Assembly: GCA_964058805.1 (NCBI GenBank)
Contig: CAXKVV010001770.1
Span: forward strand, 1-24,848
DNA: 24,848 nt
Direction: 5' to 3'
Source of the DNA: Schoenoplectus triqueter
Taxonomy: Eukaryota; Streptophyta; Magnoliopsida; Poales; Cyperaceae
Shown one piece after another: positions 10,841 to 21,029 of this stretch; the first letter of the stretch is position 1, and each line of letters opens with the position of its first letter. The translations under genes and the position numbers were made by a program. Under the pieces are notes generated by a model. It saw only the letters and a program-made list of their open reading frames with translations, did not search any database and was not told the DNA's origin.

Positions 10841-11840
10841 TCCTCCATTGATTGAAGGAAGGTTAGTGAAGTTGGGAAACGGTTGTGGGAGGGAAACTGT
10901 GGTGTCAGTATTTTTGACTGATCCCGGTGCACCAGCAGGAACAATTCGGGAATTAGTTTTTAATCTTTTTTCTGGTTTCTTTTTGTTGGAAAAAAACGAA
11001 GTTATTTGTCTAATTTAACAATTCTATTGATGTCAAAAACTTAAATAATGCTTAACTATTTATAATATATGATCAGAATGAATTGAACTCCAATCCATAT
11101 GACTATAGAACTACATTCAATTGACTCAAATCTGTAACAACTCGCAAGTTGTAGACCACATTCTACCACATGCAGATGAGATTAAGAAAATGGACAAATA
11201 AAAAATAGAAAGCACTGCAATTCGGTTACATAATTATTACGTGTGACGTAACAGAACCCCCAATACTATTCAGTCATAGCAGAAAAGGAAAAAAAAAAGG
11301 AAAATCAGATATAACAATAAGATGTTTAGACTGATGAGTTGTTAAATTGTTGGACAAAAAAGTTGGCAAATGAAGTCGACTAACTATACCTCAAATTTAT
11401 AATTTGTATCTCAACTGAAAAAAACATTAACCTCCATTGACCTCGTTCCTGAATATAAAAATTGATGACCGCCCTACGAGCGATAGCCAAGTCTTAACAT
11501 TTTAGATTATAAGTCTTAATACTCCAGACATAAAGTCTTAATAGGTAATATACGATGTGATATTTTTAACTAAAAAAACTGTTGACCAAATTCAAGAAGA
11601 TGAAAAATGACCAACATTTTTTCTTAATACTTTAGACACAACGTCTGACTACCTACTACCCGAAGTTATTAAGTCTTAAAACTTAAGTTTACAAATCTTA
11701 ATATTTATGAACCAACACTTAATATCCATTACATGAAATGATATTTTAAACTTTAAATTTTAATTATCGAGCCCATCAAGATTGGGCAAGTCCACCAGAA
11801 TTTTGAATTCATATTAGAGCAGTCATCAGAATTTCTGAAA

Positions 11841-11841
<1 letters not shown>

Positions 11842-11889
<48 letters not shown>
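11842..11889. repeat. (TA)24 microsatellite
   Basis: An uninterrupted TA dinucleotide tract of 48 bp. Its length is likely to vary among individuals. Confidence 0.95.
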
Positions 11890-11894
<5 letters not shown>

Positions 11895-12312
11895 CTCAAA
11901 CTCTTATAACTAAATGTTCTTTCTATGTCAAGGGCTTGACCCCTATTGTTGCTTGGTTTTTTGTTGTCTTGATCCTTACTTGTTACCTTGTTGCTCGATT
12001 TTCTGTTGGTGTTTTGATTTTGTTGTTGTTTCTGAAGGCTATCTCTATTTTTTGGGCTTATGAATAGTAACTAATTTGGGTTGTGACTATTTAGACCTAA
12101 GCTTAATAATTAGGAATGAAATGGTAAATAAAGGATTTGGTCCAACCCAAATACTATTGGCTTAAAAGAATAATTAAAAATTATTATTGGGCCAACGAAT
12201 GAAATTTAAATTAACTTATAACTTAATTAGGATTAGGAGTAATTAAATAAGATCCAATAATTAAAAGTCCCAAGACAATAAATTTGACTAATTAAAATGT
12301 GCTTAATTAATT

Positions 12313-12340
12313 GACGCCACCCCGAAAGGTTGGTGGCGTC
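12313..12340. repeat. GC-rich hairpin with GAAA loop
   Basis: GACGCCACC (12313-12321) pairs perfectly with GGTGGCGTC (12332-12340). Inside, CC-GAAA-GG can close a GNRA tetraloop with a two-base TT bulge. The hairpin stands out in a region that is otherwise nearly all A/T. It may be a relic of a retroelement leader or LTR, but I see no surrounding element. Confidence 0.6.
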
Positions 12341-12660
12341 ATGGACTAATACGTAAACTTTAAGAAATGAGAAATGATTACATGATCTGCCTCAAATTTA
12401 AAATATCGAACAAATATAATGGTATCGAGACAGCATCTGATCTCGTGCATTAAAACACTAACACGTTAATATAAAAATAACATTTTCTTTAAATTAATTT
12501 AATTTCTTTTCTTTTTATTTTTCTTTTTCTCTTATTTATTTAAATTATTTTCTAACTTTTAAAAACATAATAGTAATATATATAATAATTATATACTAAA
12601 ATATATATTAATAAATTGCTCTATTTTTAAATTAAATGATATTATTATACTTAACATTTT

Positions 12661-13773
12661 CTTTGATTTGTCGATTTGCAAAACAATCTTGAATTTTATA
12701 ATTTGTCTTGTTTGAGTTTTGTACATGGATTAACATGCAAATGGATTAGTGCACAAGAACCAAGACTAATGGGAAATAAGAGCTTGATCAAGACTGCATT
12801 AGGCTTAGGTTTAGTTAGACTCAATCTGGGTTGAATTGGTCAAGATAAATTGAGCTTAAACAATAGAGAAAAATACTTCTGCACAGTGAATCGTTATAAT
12901 GATTCAGTAATCGTTATAACGGTTCATCTCAATACTCAACAATATTCTAAGGCAGAAAAATATGCATAAGAACCAGAGTGTATCATTATGTAATGATTCT
13001 ATAATCGTTACAACGATTCATGAAACGTATAACGATTTGATGAATCGCTATAACATTTCAACTCAATTGATCCAACGACTATTCTTTCTAAACCGTTATA
13101 ACGATTCTCAAACAGTTATAACGGTTTAAGCCGAAAAATAATTTCTTCAGTTGTTTCAGAAGATCTATTTTAAAAGAATCATCACTCCATAGAGCTTATT
13201 AGCCATATTCAAAGAGAGAGAAAAATCAAGATATTAATACACTCAATTAGCCAAATCTTTGTTCAAGCTTGATCTAACTTCTCTTTATTCTCCTAACTTG
13301 ATCCTCCATGATCTTCTTCTCAACTTCTTCTTGAGCTATAGTGCTCAACCATTTTGAGCTGTAGTGCTCACTTTTTGAGTGTGTTGTCACTCACGTTTTT
13401 TGAGTGTGTTGTCACTCGTGTTACCGATAGGCTTGACAATCCATTTTTGTGTAAGGGACTAAGTTCTATAAGTGTAAAAACTATTTTTAATATATCGGTT
13501 CAACATCAATTGTTGGAGGTTGAGGGTCCCGGAGACGTAGGCATTGTTAAAGCCGAACTCCGTTACATCTTGTGCTCTTGATTGATACTTTTCTTTTCTT
13601 TTCTCACATTTCTTTGATTGCTATATTCTTGTGAAAATTGAATTAATTTAAATTATATTTCGTTGCCATTACACTTGAACACTAAGCCCCAAATCGGTAT
13701 ATACATTTCTACCGTAGGTTATTTACATTCTTGCACTATTTTGACCTTTAATACCACCATCCTAGGGCTATCA
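12661..13773 (+). mobile_element. Probable solo LTR of a SIRE-type Copia retrotransposon
   Basis: The 3' half has the order seen in U5 regions of large plant Copia LTRs. First come duplicated GAGTGTGTTGTCACTC units (13377-13420), then TTGTGTAAGGGA, a GGTTCAACATC segment, GAGACGTAGGCA, GCCGAACTCCGTTACATCTTG and a TTGATTG/T-rich tail. It ends in a degenerate CACC-rich segment and CCTAGGGCTATCA. The upstream half carries the GTTATAACG palindrome cluster. No internal coding region follows, so a solo LTR formed by LTR-LTR recombination, or a fragment, fits best. Both ends are approximate and no target duplication was identified. Confidence 0.55.
12888..13130. repeat. Cluster of near-palindromic GTTATAACG motifs
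   Basis: At least six variants of the 16-bp palindrome AATCGTTATAACGATT occur within ~240 bp. Examples are near 12890, 12909, 13007, 13030, 13092 and 13112. Several are complete two-sided palindromes such as CCGTTATAACG. They fall inside the candidate SIRE-type LTR, in the part where its promoter/enhancer would be expected. Confidence 0.65.
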
Positions 13774-14878
13774 GATATAATATAATATATATATTAATTA
13801 ATTTCTCTAATTTTAATTTAAAAAGAATATTATAATAACACATTATATATAATATAATGGGGGTTGATTAATTTCTTTGAATCTGTAATTCCAATTATTT
13901 CGATTCTTTTGTAATTGTAAATTGTAACTGTAAATGGAATCAAAATTAATAAAATAAATTATTGATTTGTTTTGTGCCGGTGTGATTATTTATTTTTTGA
14001 TTCCTTTGTTATCACCGAGTTACATCATTAAGTGTTGTGAAATGAAATCTAACGTGAAACATAGTAACAACAATGGACAATTAAAAGATGGAAACTATAA
14101 TCAGAACTCAAACAAATTTAAAAAGGACTGACAATAAACACTCCATGTAATTAATTGAGCTCATAAGAAATATATAAAAATGATTAACATAGCAAACACC
14201 ATAAATAAATAAATAGAAACTCATTAATTAGATTTTCCGATAACCTATAAATATAACAGAAATGCTGTCAAAATTTTTAAGAAAAAAAGACAATAAAATT
14301 CAAACGGGCGTTAACTTAAAACGTCATTAAAATTAATTATTAGTTGTGAAATAAATCACGTTAAAATTAACAGACACGTAATTTAAATTAATAATAGGTG
14401 ATATAGTCGACTCGAATCCACTCACAGAGCTCGAGACCGATCCCAACCTCACATACGCAGATGTCAATTCCGAGATGGGCGTGCTACCTCCGAAGTAGAG
14501 TGACTCCGTGATCCTCACCAGCATTCTTAGGTACATATTCTTGGGATTTTTTTTTTCTTTCTTCAGAGTTAGGAACCCAAACCAAAAATAAAAATATTTT
14601 TAAATAAATCTGAACTGCGGTAATTTCTGACCAAATTTGAACTGTCATATACATTCGGTAAATCGAACAACATTTTTGGGGCTAACCCGTATTCATATGT
14701 CATGTCATGTCATATTGCATGTAAACAGAATAGGAGTAGGACTTAGAAAATAGTCCCGAAATAGGATCAGATAGAATTAAATAATTAAAGTTATAGATTA
14801 TAATTAATAGGAGAATATTATTATCATCACTATTTATTAATTAAGTTAGATAGTTAATCATGCATTAAATGCATAAGA
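13774..14878. other. Intergenic AT-rich DNA
   Basis: It is mostly A/T with no exon-like structure, except 14400-14530. That piece is GC-richer with open frames on both strands. The plus frame from 14400 contains TDPNLTYADVNSEMGVLPPK and then TAG. The minus frame is open for 67 codons. I recognise neither, and there is no supporting splice or start context. A tandem ATGTC repeat lies near 14697-14712. Confidence 0.3.
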
Positions 14879-15307
14879 GTGCTGAGAGGCGGGACGGGCG
14901 ATCTCAGTCTGAGGTTGTCTTATATAACCAGATCGTTGCGGTTACGTACAGTAACCCATAGGCCTGTGGGACCCATTGGTCTGTATATACACTGCACATA
15001 TTTGCTTGTCGGTTATCCACTGACCCCGTCATTTGGCGGGTTCGGCCGCGCCGGAGTGTTTTTCTTTGATCAATATTTTATTATTATTATTCTGAATATG
15101 ATTTGATTTTTAATCCAAATTTGAGTGATTAGGATATCATGTCTTTCAGTGTTTAGTGTGGGCGGCCATATTTAAGTCTGGATTCTACTCTATTTTATTA
15201 TTTTATTTAGCCGACTTATTTAGGATCCTAATATGTTCGAAAGACTTTCTCTTTTGGCCCCTGATTGGTACAGAGAAAGTCGGATGCAATCATCTGGCCC
15301 TAGTGGG

Positions 15308-15399
15308 TACAGTGTAGGCTCTCATTTATTATATATTATGTTTTGTTATTTTACGAGATGCGGTCCTCTGATCCTTGGTTACAGTGTAGGCTCTCATTT
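15308..15399. repeat. Direct repeat of TACAGTGTAGGCTCTCATTT, 72 bp apart
   Basis: The identical 20-mer occurs at 15308-15327 and 15380-15399. Each copy is preceded by a CTGGCCC/TCTGATCC-like stretch and followed by a T-rich segment. This suggests a two-unit tandem array inside the GC-richer block. Confidence 0.8.
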
Positions 15400-15772
15400 G
15401 TATTTTGTTTTGTCAATTCATGGGTAGTTATCTCCTTTGTGATATAGCAACTGAAAGCATAACTTCTTAATCTCTTTTGTCTTATTATATTACTATTATT
15501 CTGTGAGATGGATCATCAAATTCAGAATATCGAGTACGTGCTTTTAGCCGTTACTCTCCTTGTGGCATTATCGCCCCAGGAGGCCGAATTTTCCCAGAGT
15601 ATTCAAGGCATTGGCGCCCGCTTACTCGAAAATCCTAAGTTTGTAAGTTGGGCCTGAATACGTGCCCGTTTAGGTAAGTCAAAAATCCAGGGCCCGATCA
15701 CATGCTCGCTTGTGGATAGACTGATGATCTGTAACTGGATTATATATATATACGGGTGCTCCATTCTCATAC

Positions 15773-15812
15773 TATATATATAAATATATATATATATATA
15801 CATATACATATA
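15773..15812. repeat. Imperfect TA-rich low-complexity tract
   Basis: A TA repeat interrupted by AAA and C bases. It produces a spurious tyrosine/isoleucine-rich frame on the minus strand. Confidence 0.8.
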
Positions 15813-16300
15813 TTATAATATTATCCATAGATTTTATATTATGAGTTTCCTTATCATTGCATGTCATCGCATAACAACGGACTTTACACAGAGATGCATT
15901 AAATTATTAATTAAATTATAAATAAATAATTACTGCATTTAGAAAGTCAGTATCAGTATTTGGGTCCAGTTTAGGAAAGAATATCAAATCTTAAGGCTGG
16001 ATCTAAATCTATACTGAATAATTTTTAAATTACTCATATTTCCATGGTGGTTGTGGAATCCAGGTACACTGGTGCGGAATTTATTTTGATGAGAGGGTGC
16101 TAAGTGCAGTCCTGTGTGGTGATAGAGATGCTTCATCGCATCCTCATTTGAGAGATTTTGCTGTCCATTCCGATGGAGCTAGCCCTACCGATGTCGGCAT
16201 TATATTCTTATTTGTTTACTTTGAACTGTATATTATTTTGTATTATTCTTATTATTATTTTATTTATTTTGTGATTGATTTTATTATCGTCATTTAGGGG

Positions 16301-16599
16301 CTCTTCTCCACCTTCAAATTTTTCTGATGAAAGAAAAATGAAAAAAAGAATTAAACTTACAAAAGAAATTTTGACATATAACTTCAAATCTATATAGCTA
16401 CTCAATCAAGTATTAAACATATACATTAAACTCTATATACATAAAATAAGAAGAAGAAAAGACAGTCAATTGCAATTCAGTAAATTAATTCTTAACTTGC
16501 ATGAAAAATTTGTCCTACCTTATGATATTCCAAAAATAATCCCCGCTTCACTCTCTTAATATTTTCAAACATTTTGCACATTATAATTTCCCAGATTGT
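16301..16599. other. AT-rich spacer, possible outer edge of the helicase relic
   Basis: No gene can be read here. It lies downstream of the helicase relic on the minus strand and may include its vanished 3' end, but I see nothing specific. Confidence 0.3.
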
Positions 16600-18166
16600 G
16601 GGGATCAATCTCGAGTCTTCAAAGAGAGCATTCCTACTCTAAAACCCATGTCTCTGGATCAAGCTAAATTACAGCACAATTTCATTTCCCATGAGTCCAT
16701 AAGCTGTTGTTTCTGTCTCTTACTGTAGGAATTGATATCTCATCCAACCATTGTCAATTAGAGAAGTAAAGTACTCGGGCCTCAGGATTAGAGATTATTA
16801 TACCACTTTGGTACCGACTGATTAATACCAACATCTATAACTGTACCAATTTTAAAGTGTGGTTTTCATGTTTTCAAATCTAAAATATTTAAGGCAAATT
16901 ACTCCTCAATAACCATTAAAAAAAGTAACATGAAATTGTTACATGTAATTGGCATATAGCATTCTTATCATTCTTACTTTTTATTATTAACTAAATTATA
17001 GTTGTATTACACAATTACATTGATAACTGAAACTAGAAAGGTTGATGAAGTTATATTTTTACATATGAACCAATCTGAGAGGGTGAAATAAGTAACAAAG
17101 TAACTCTCAATTACCTCAGTTTTTTACCAGAGAGAATAGTAGGTGCCAATTAGTTAAGGTAGTTGACAGTAGACCTGAGTTCCTTATAGGACTCCCACAA
17201 ATGCTCACTTAATTGGCTTCTCCTTGTTAAATTTAAAAAAAAAAGCTTAATAAAACAGCTTATTTGACTTGGAAAAGAATTGGCGCATCAAAATAAGTCT
17301 CTCAAAGAGACTCCTTGCAAAAGCAACCTTTTCAACTCAACTTATTTGACTTGCTGAAAATAAAATATCTAGAGCATATAAAAATTCTGAAAAACAACAA
17401 TCAAAGGTGCTTGAATATAAGAAAGTAGTACCAGAACTAGATGCAATTTTCTAGTTTAGCTTTTTTGGATGCTCAGCCTAAGAATTATACAAATAAAGGG
17501 ATTTCAGATTAGTTTTCTTTGGTCTAGTTTGTTCCTACTCAATGGCAGAATCAATATTTTTATAAATGTTAGACATTATTTGTTATTTTTGTCTCTTAGG
17601 TAATTATTTCAAATATTTAAATCAAACCCACCTCACTTTTCACCATGGTAGATAGTTATCTCTCATCTCCCATTAAGAACACATGGTGTATATTGACAAG
17701 CTAGAGAGGAATCAGCGACTCACATTCCTTCAATTGTGCAGCCTCATCTATAACCAACATCTCAATTGGACTCATTTTTCCATCATGTAGTCATAAGCTG
17801 AAGCAACCATGTAGAATAATCGCTTTGCTTTTCCTATGAAATAATTCCTAATTCCAGCTTGTCAGGAAACACAAATTGTAGGTTTCTTCTGAAAGCATCT
17901 TTTAAGGTTTAGAGGCAAATGCATATATTATTCTTCAATAGGATTAACTCGGATCCACTATTTCCACTGATATCATAACTTGCATAATTTGACCAATAAA
18001 TATCGAGCCCTTCAACCTCATTGGATTTCCCAAAAGCCTCTCTCAAATCATTATCAGAGAGGGTCGTAGTGACTTTTTAATTTTATCAAACATATTTTGG
18101 ATAAGAATAAGGTCATCAAATCTCACCTTCATGAACAAACTACTCGGCAACAATCTCACCTTCATA
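16600..18166 (-). pseudogene. SEN1/UPF1-like SF1 helicase pseudogene
   Basis: Read on the minus strand, scattered pieces follow the order of plant SEN1-like DNA/RNA helicases. An open stretch with SSLFMKVRFDDLILIQNMFD lies near 18065-18166. GKAKRLFYMVASAYDYMM lies near 17775-17835. Then comes MLVIDEAAQLKECESLIPL (about 17705-17765), which contains the motif II (Walker B) signature DEAAQ. FLMGDE and a degenerate TMVKSE follow (about 17640-17690), as expected for the QLPA motif region. ARSLFERL (about 17300-17325) is joined at once to a DAP...SK-like stretch, implying loss of the intervening YRMHP region. Near 16680-16720 a degraded RDRNNSLWTHG fits the TRAR-C-LW-LGN end of motif VI. Several stops (for example after SLIPL) and frameshifts interrupt it, and no P-loop exon is present. 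The family unwinds nucleic acid with ATP. This copy cannot. The right edge meets the nitrite reductase relic. Confidence 0.7.
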
Positions 18167-19117
18167 GCTGGCTTAGCTTCAACCTGCTATGAAGAATGGT
18201 AAGTTCGGCTTCAACCTGCTTGTTGGAGGTTTCGTTAGTCCCAAGAGGTGCGCTGAGGCTATTCCACTTGATGCATGGGTCCCTGGGGATGATGTGATTC
18301 ATGTGTGCAAAGCAGTTCCTGAAGCATATCGAGACCTTGGCAACAGGCAGAAGACAAGAATGATGTGGCTAATAGATGAACTTGTAAGTTTTTTATGTTT
18401 ATACATTGTTGGCATTGAAATTTTGGGCTATTTGATTGTGACTTTTTATGTTTGGTAAAAAAAATATAGGGCATAGAAGTATTTAGGTCAGATGTGGCAA
18501 AAAGAATGTCGGTTGGGGAACTTGAGCGTGCCTCAGAACAAGACCTAATAGACTAGAAATGGGAGAGGAGGGACTAACTTGGAATCCATTCACAAAAGTA
18601 ACCCGGATCATCTTTCGTGGGTCTTCACATCCCTGTGGGCCGCTTACAAGCCTCCGACATGGTTGAGCTGGCCCGGCTGGCATATCAGTATGGCTCTAGC
18701 GAGCTTCGTCTTACTGTGGAACAAAACATCATCATTTCAAATGTTGAAAACTCAAAAATAGAATCCTTTTAAAAGAACCAATACTTGAGAAATTCTCACC
18801 AGAACCATCCCTACTGATGAAGAGCTTAGTTGCATGCATAGGAAACCAATTTTGTGGCTAGGCTATAATTGAGACAAAGGCTAGGGCTTTGAAGGTTACA
18901 GAGGATGTTGAGAGATTAGTGTCGGTCCCCCAAAATGGTCAGGATGCATTGGACAGGTTGCCCAAATACATGTGGGCAGGTGCAGGTGACCGACATAGGG
19001 TTTACGGGGTGCATGGTCAGGGATTCTGAAGGGAAGATGTGTGAAAGGGTTGATATTTTCTTGGGAGGAAAAATCGGGAGTGATTCACATTTGGGAGAAG
19101 TGTATAAGAAAGTAGTG

Positions 19118-19353
19118 TGTTAGAAACTAAGATTTGCGGAATTATAATGGTAAATTGCTATTGAATATTGATTTCTATCTCTTCTACAATGGTAATAAAT
19201 GCCTTTTTATAGGCAGATGGCTATATTAGTCGTTAGTTACTTTCTTTAAGCTATTGATTACAATCTAATTTATCATCTATGATTATTTTCTAATTGAGCT
19301 TAACCGCTAGTTAATTGGCTTGATTATTGGTTGATTGGCAATTATCTCCAACA
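19118..19353 (-). repeat. 3' LTR of the Copia element (236 bp)
   Basis: On the element strand it begins TGTTGGAGATAATTG after the polypurine tract and ends TTTCTAACA next to the target duplication. By hand alignment it differs from the other LTR by about 13 substitutions and one indel. Confidence 0.95.
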
Positions 19354-19813
19354 CTCCCCTCAAGTTGGGCTCATATATGTCGATTGATCCCAACTTGATT
19401 AAGAGTTTCTGAAATGATCCTTTGTCTAAGGTTTTTGTCAGAATATCTGCCAGTTGATTTTGACTGTTCACAAATGGTGTTTCAATTTGTCCGGATTGAA
19501 CATTTTCTCTCACAAAGTGACAGTCTACTTCTATGTGTTTTGTTCTTTCATGAAAGACTGAATTTGATGCAATATGTTTTGCTGTTTGATTATCACAATA
19601 CATTTGCATCGGTTCATTACACTTGATCTTCATGTCTTGCAGTAACTGTTTAATCCAGATCAGCTCACTTGCAGTTGAGGCCATAGCTCGATATTCTGCT
19701 TCTACACTCGATCTAGCAACCACGTTCTGTTTCTTGCTTTTCCAAGTCATGAGATTTCCTCCCACGAATGTGCAGTATCCTGTGGTTGACTTACAGTCAT
19801 AGCTACCAGCCTA
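19307..19813 (-). pseudogene. Copia RNase H remnant
   Basis: The frame reads GYCTFVGGNLMTWKSKKQ, then SSVEAEYRAMASTASELIW, YCDNQTAKHIASN, FHERTKHIEVDCHFVRE and QLADILTKTL, all characteristic of Copia RNase H. The catalytic Glu in VEAEY and Asp in YCDNQ remain. The first strand, normally DADWAGS, reads NAD-stop-AGS: a TAG (19811-19813) replaces Trp, and the first Asp is Asn. The frame runs into the 3' LTR, as is usual for Copia polyproteins. Confidence 0.92.
19354..19364 (-). other. Polypurine tract
   Basis: CTTGAGGGGAG on the element strand sits immediately before the TGTTGG start of the 3' LTR. This is the standard priming site for plus-strand DNA synthesis. Confidence 0.9.
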
Positions 19814-20187
19814 ATCTGCATTTTGCATGTTACATAGTCTTGTAACATAGATGGTGGTCATGTAGAGCGAGTTGTTCTCCTGAGCTGTACTTCATCTTCA
19901 GCTGGTTCAGGCTCAACGTCTCCCCCAGAAGTTAGCTCATCATCTACAGGGTTGCTAGGTGGCAATGTAGGTGTCCTGTCAAGAAATGTTAGTGCAGGAA
20001 GTACGAAGCTTGTGAACTCCTGTGCATTTAAATTATATTTTTCTTTAAAGAAAGACTCATGTTCAAAAAATCTTACATCTCTTCAGACATACATTTTTTG
20101 TTTACTTGGGTCATAGTATTTATAACCCTTTTGTCTTGAGGAATATCCTAGAAATATAGTCTTGAAAGCATGGTGATCAAGCTTATC
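19814..20187 (-). pseudogene. Copia integrase C-terminal/linker remnant with reverse transcriptase deletion
   Basis: On the minus strand DKLDHHAFKTIFLGYSSRQK, then GYKYYDP and RDVRFFEHESFF mark the integrase C-terminal region. An acidic linker with TPTLPPSNPVDDE and EDEVQLRRTTRST follows, ending at a TGA (19858-19860). In intact elements the reverse transcriptase starts soon after this RR-TR motif. Here only about 45 bp separate it from RNase H, so reverse transcriptase has been deleted. Another TGA interrupts at 20083-20085, in the YV-RDV motif. Confidence 0.85.
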
Positions 20188-20730
20188 TTATCTTTTTTTT
20201 TATGAACAAAGTAAGTGCAACCAAACACCCTAAGACGATCAAGGGTGATTTTTCTATTTTCTAAGATTTCTAGAGGACTTTTATTTTTTAGGACCGGAAT
20301 TGAGAGTCTATTCATGAGATGGACAGCGGTAAGAATGGCTTCTGATCAACAATTTTTTGGAACGTTCATTTGAAAAAGAATAAATCGAGTTATTTCTAAG
20401 ATATGTCGGTTTTTTCTTTCAGAAATGTCATTTTGTTCAGGAGTATTAATGCATGTAGTTTGGTGTAAGATCATTTTTTGAGTGAAATAGACAAAAAAAA
20501 TTATTTATATATTCAGTTCCATTATCAAATTGAAAATTTTTTATTTTAGTGTTGTATTGATTTTCAACAAATTTTGAAAATTCGAGAAATTTTTGAAAAA
20601 CTTCATCTTTTGTAGAAATAAGATAAATTCACGTGGTGCGAGAAAAATCATCATTAAATATGATATAATATCTAAAATTATTATATGAGGGAACAAGTGC
20701 GGTCCCCCAAACATCAGAGTGCACAAGTTT
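20188..20730 (-). pseudogene. Copia integrase core remnant
   Basis: Read in three frames on the minus strand. HSDVWG carries the first catalytic Asp (about 20708-20725). FNDDFSRTT is followed by a TGA (20629-20631) where Trp is expected. QFDNGTEY carries the second Asp. After a frameshift, QNDISERK carries the third acidic residue. So the DDE triad is recognisable but broken into pieces. Further stops follow towards 20188. Confidence 0.8.
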
Positions 20731-20759
20731 AAAAATGTTTAAGGTTTTACTATTGGATG

Positions 20760-21029
20760 TTAAAAAAGGCAACCTAGTTTGTTTGAAAAAAAATAATAAG
20801 TATCACAATCACTATTGTTCAAATTTTTCAAAGGCATTAATTTATGCAACACATTATCAGAAGCGTGCCCTATTCTCCAATGCCATAATTTATTTTCTTC
20901 TACATTATTAGCAATAAATGTTTTATTTGGAATATTCAAATAATATAATCCATTATCTAATTTGCCTTCACCAATCATTTTTTGTGTTTTTATGTCTTGA
21001 AAAATCACATTTGTTGGTGAAAAAATCAC
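20760..21029 (-). pseudogene. Copia GAG-pre-integrase remnant
   Basis: NGLYYLNIPNK and LWHWRIGHASDNVLHKL mark the zinc-binding N-terminal part of integrase. The histidine pair is present. The following CDTC motif reads CDTY, so one zinc-binding Cys is Tyr. A T-run slippage shortly after shifts KQTRLPF out of frame. The 5' end overlaps the preceding open frame because of a frameshift near 20970-21030. Confidence 0.85.

Larger units (their letters stand above)
10850..12660. other. Intergenic AT-rich DNA upstream of SCP2
   Basis: No coding signal is seen. Between about 11490 and 11710 the decamer-like motif AAGTCTTAA(T) recurs several times. The stretch 11940-12060 is T/G-rich (TTGTTG-type), noncoding low-complexity sequence. 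The microsatellite and the hairpin in this interval are listed separately. Confidence 0.3.
14879..16300. other. GC-richer repeat-like block, possibly a decayed LTR
   Basis: This block is noticeably richer in G+C than both flanks and contains CpG-bearing stretches (about 14990-15055, 15540-15720, 16060-16200). It has short direct repeats and stops in every frame. TATATAC near 14986 could be a TATA element. The look is that of a noncoding LTR or leader of a retrotransposon. I could not find paired LTRs, a primer site or coding remnants, so the family is unassigned. Confidence 0.3.

Noticed and set aside
14333..14536. 67-codon minus-strand frame and an opposing plus frame in GC-richer DNA
   Set aside because: Both strands are open, no family is recognised, and there are no start or splice signals. 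It is kept only as a note in the intergenic entry.
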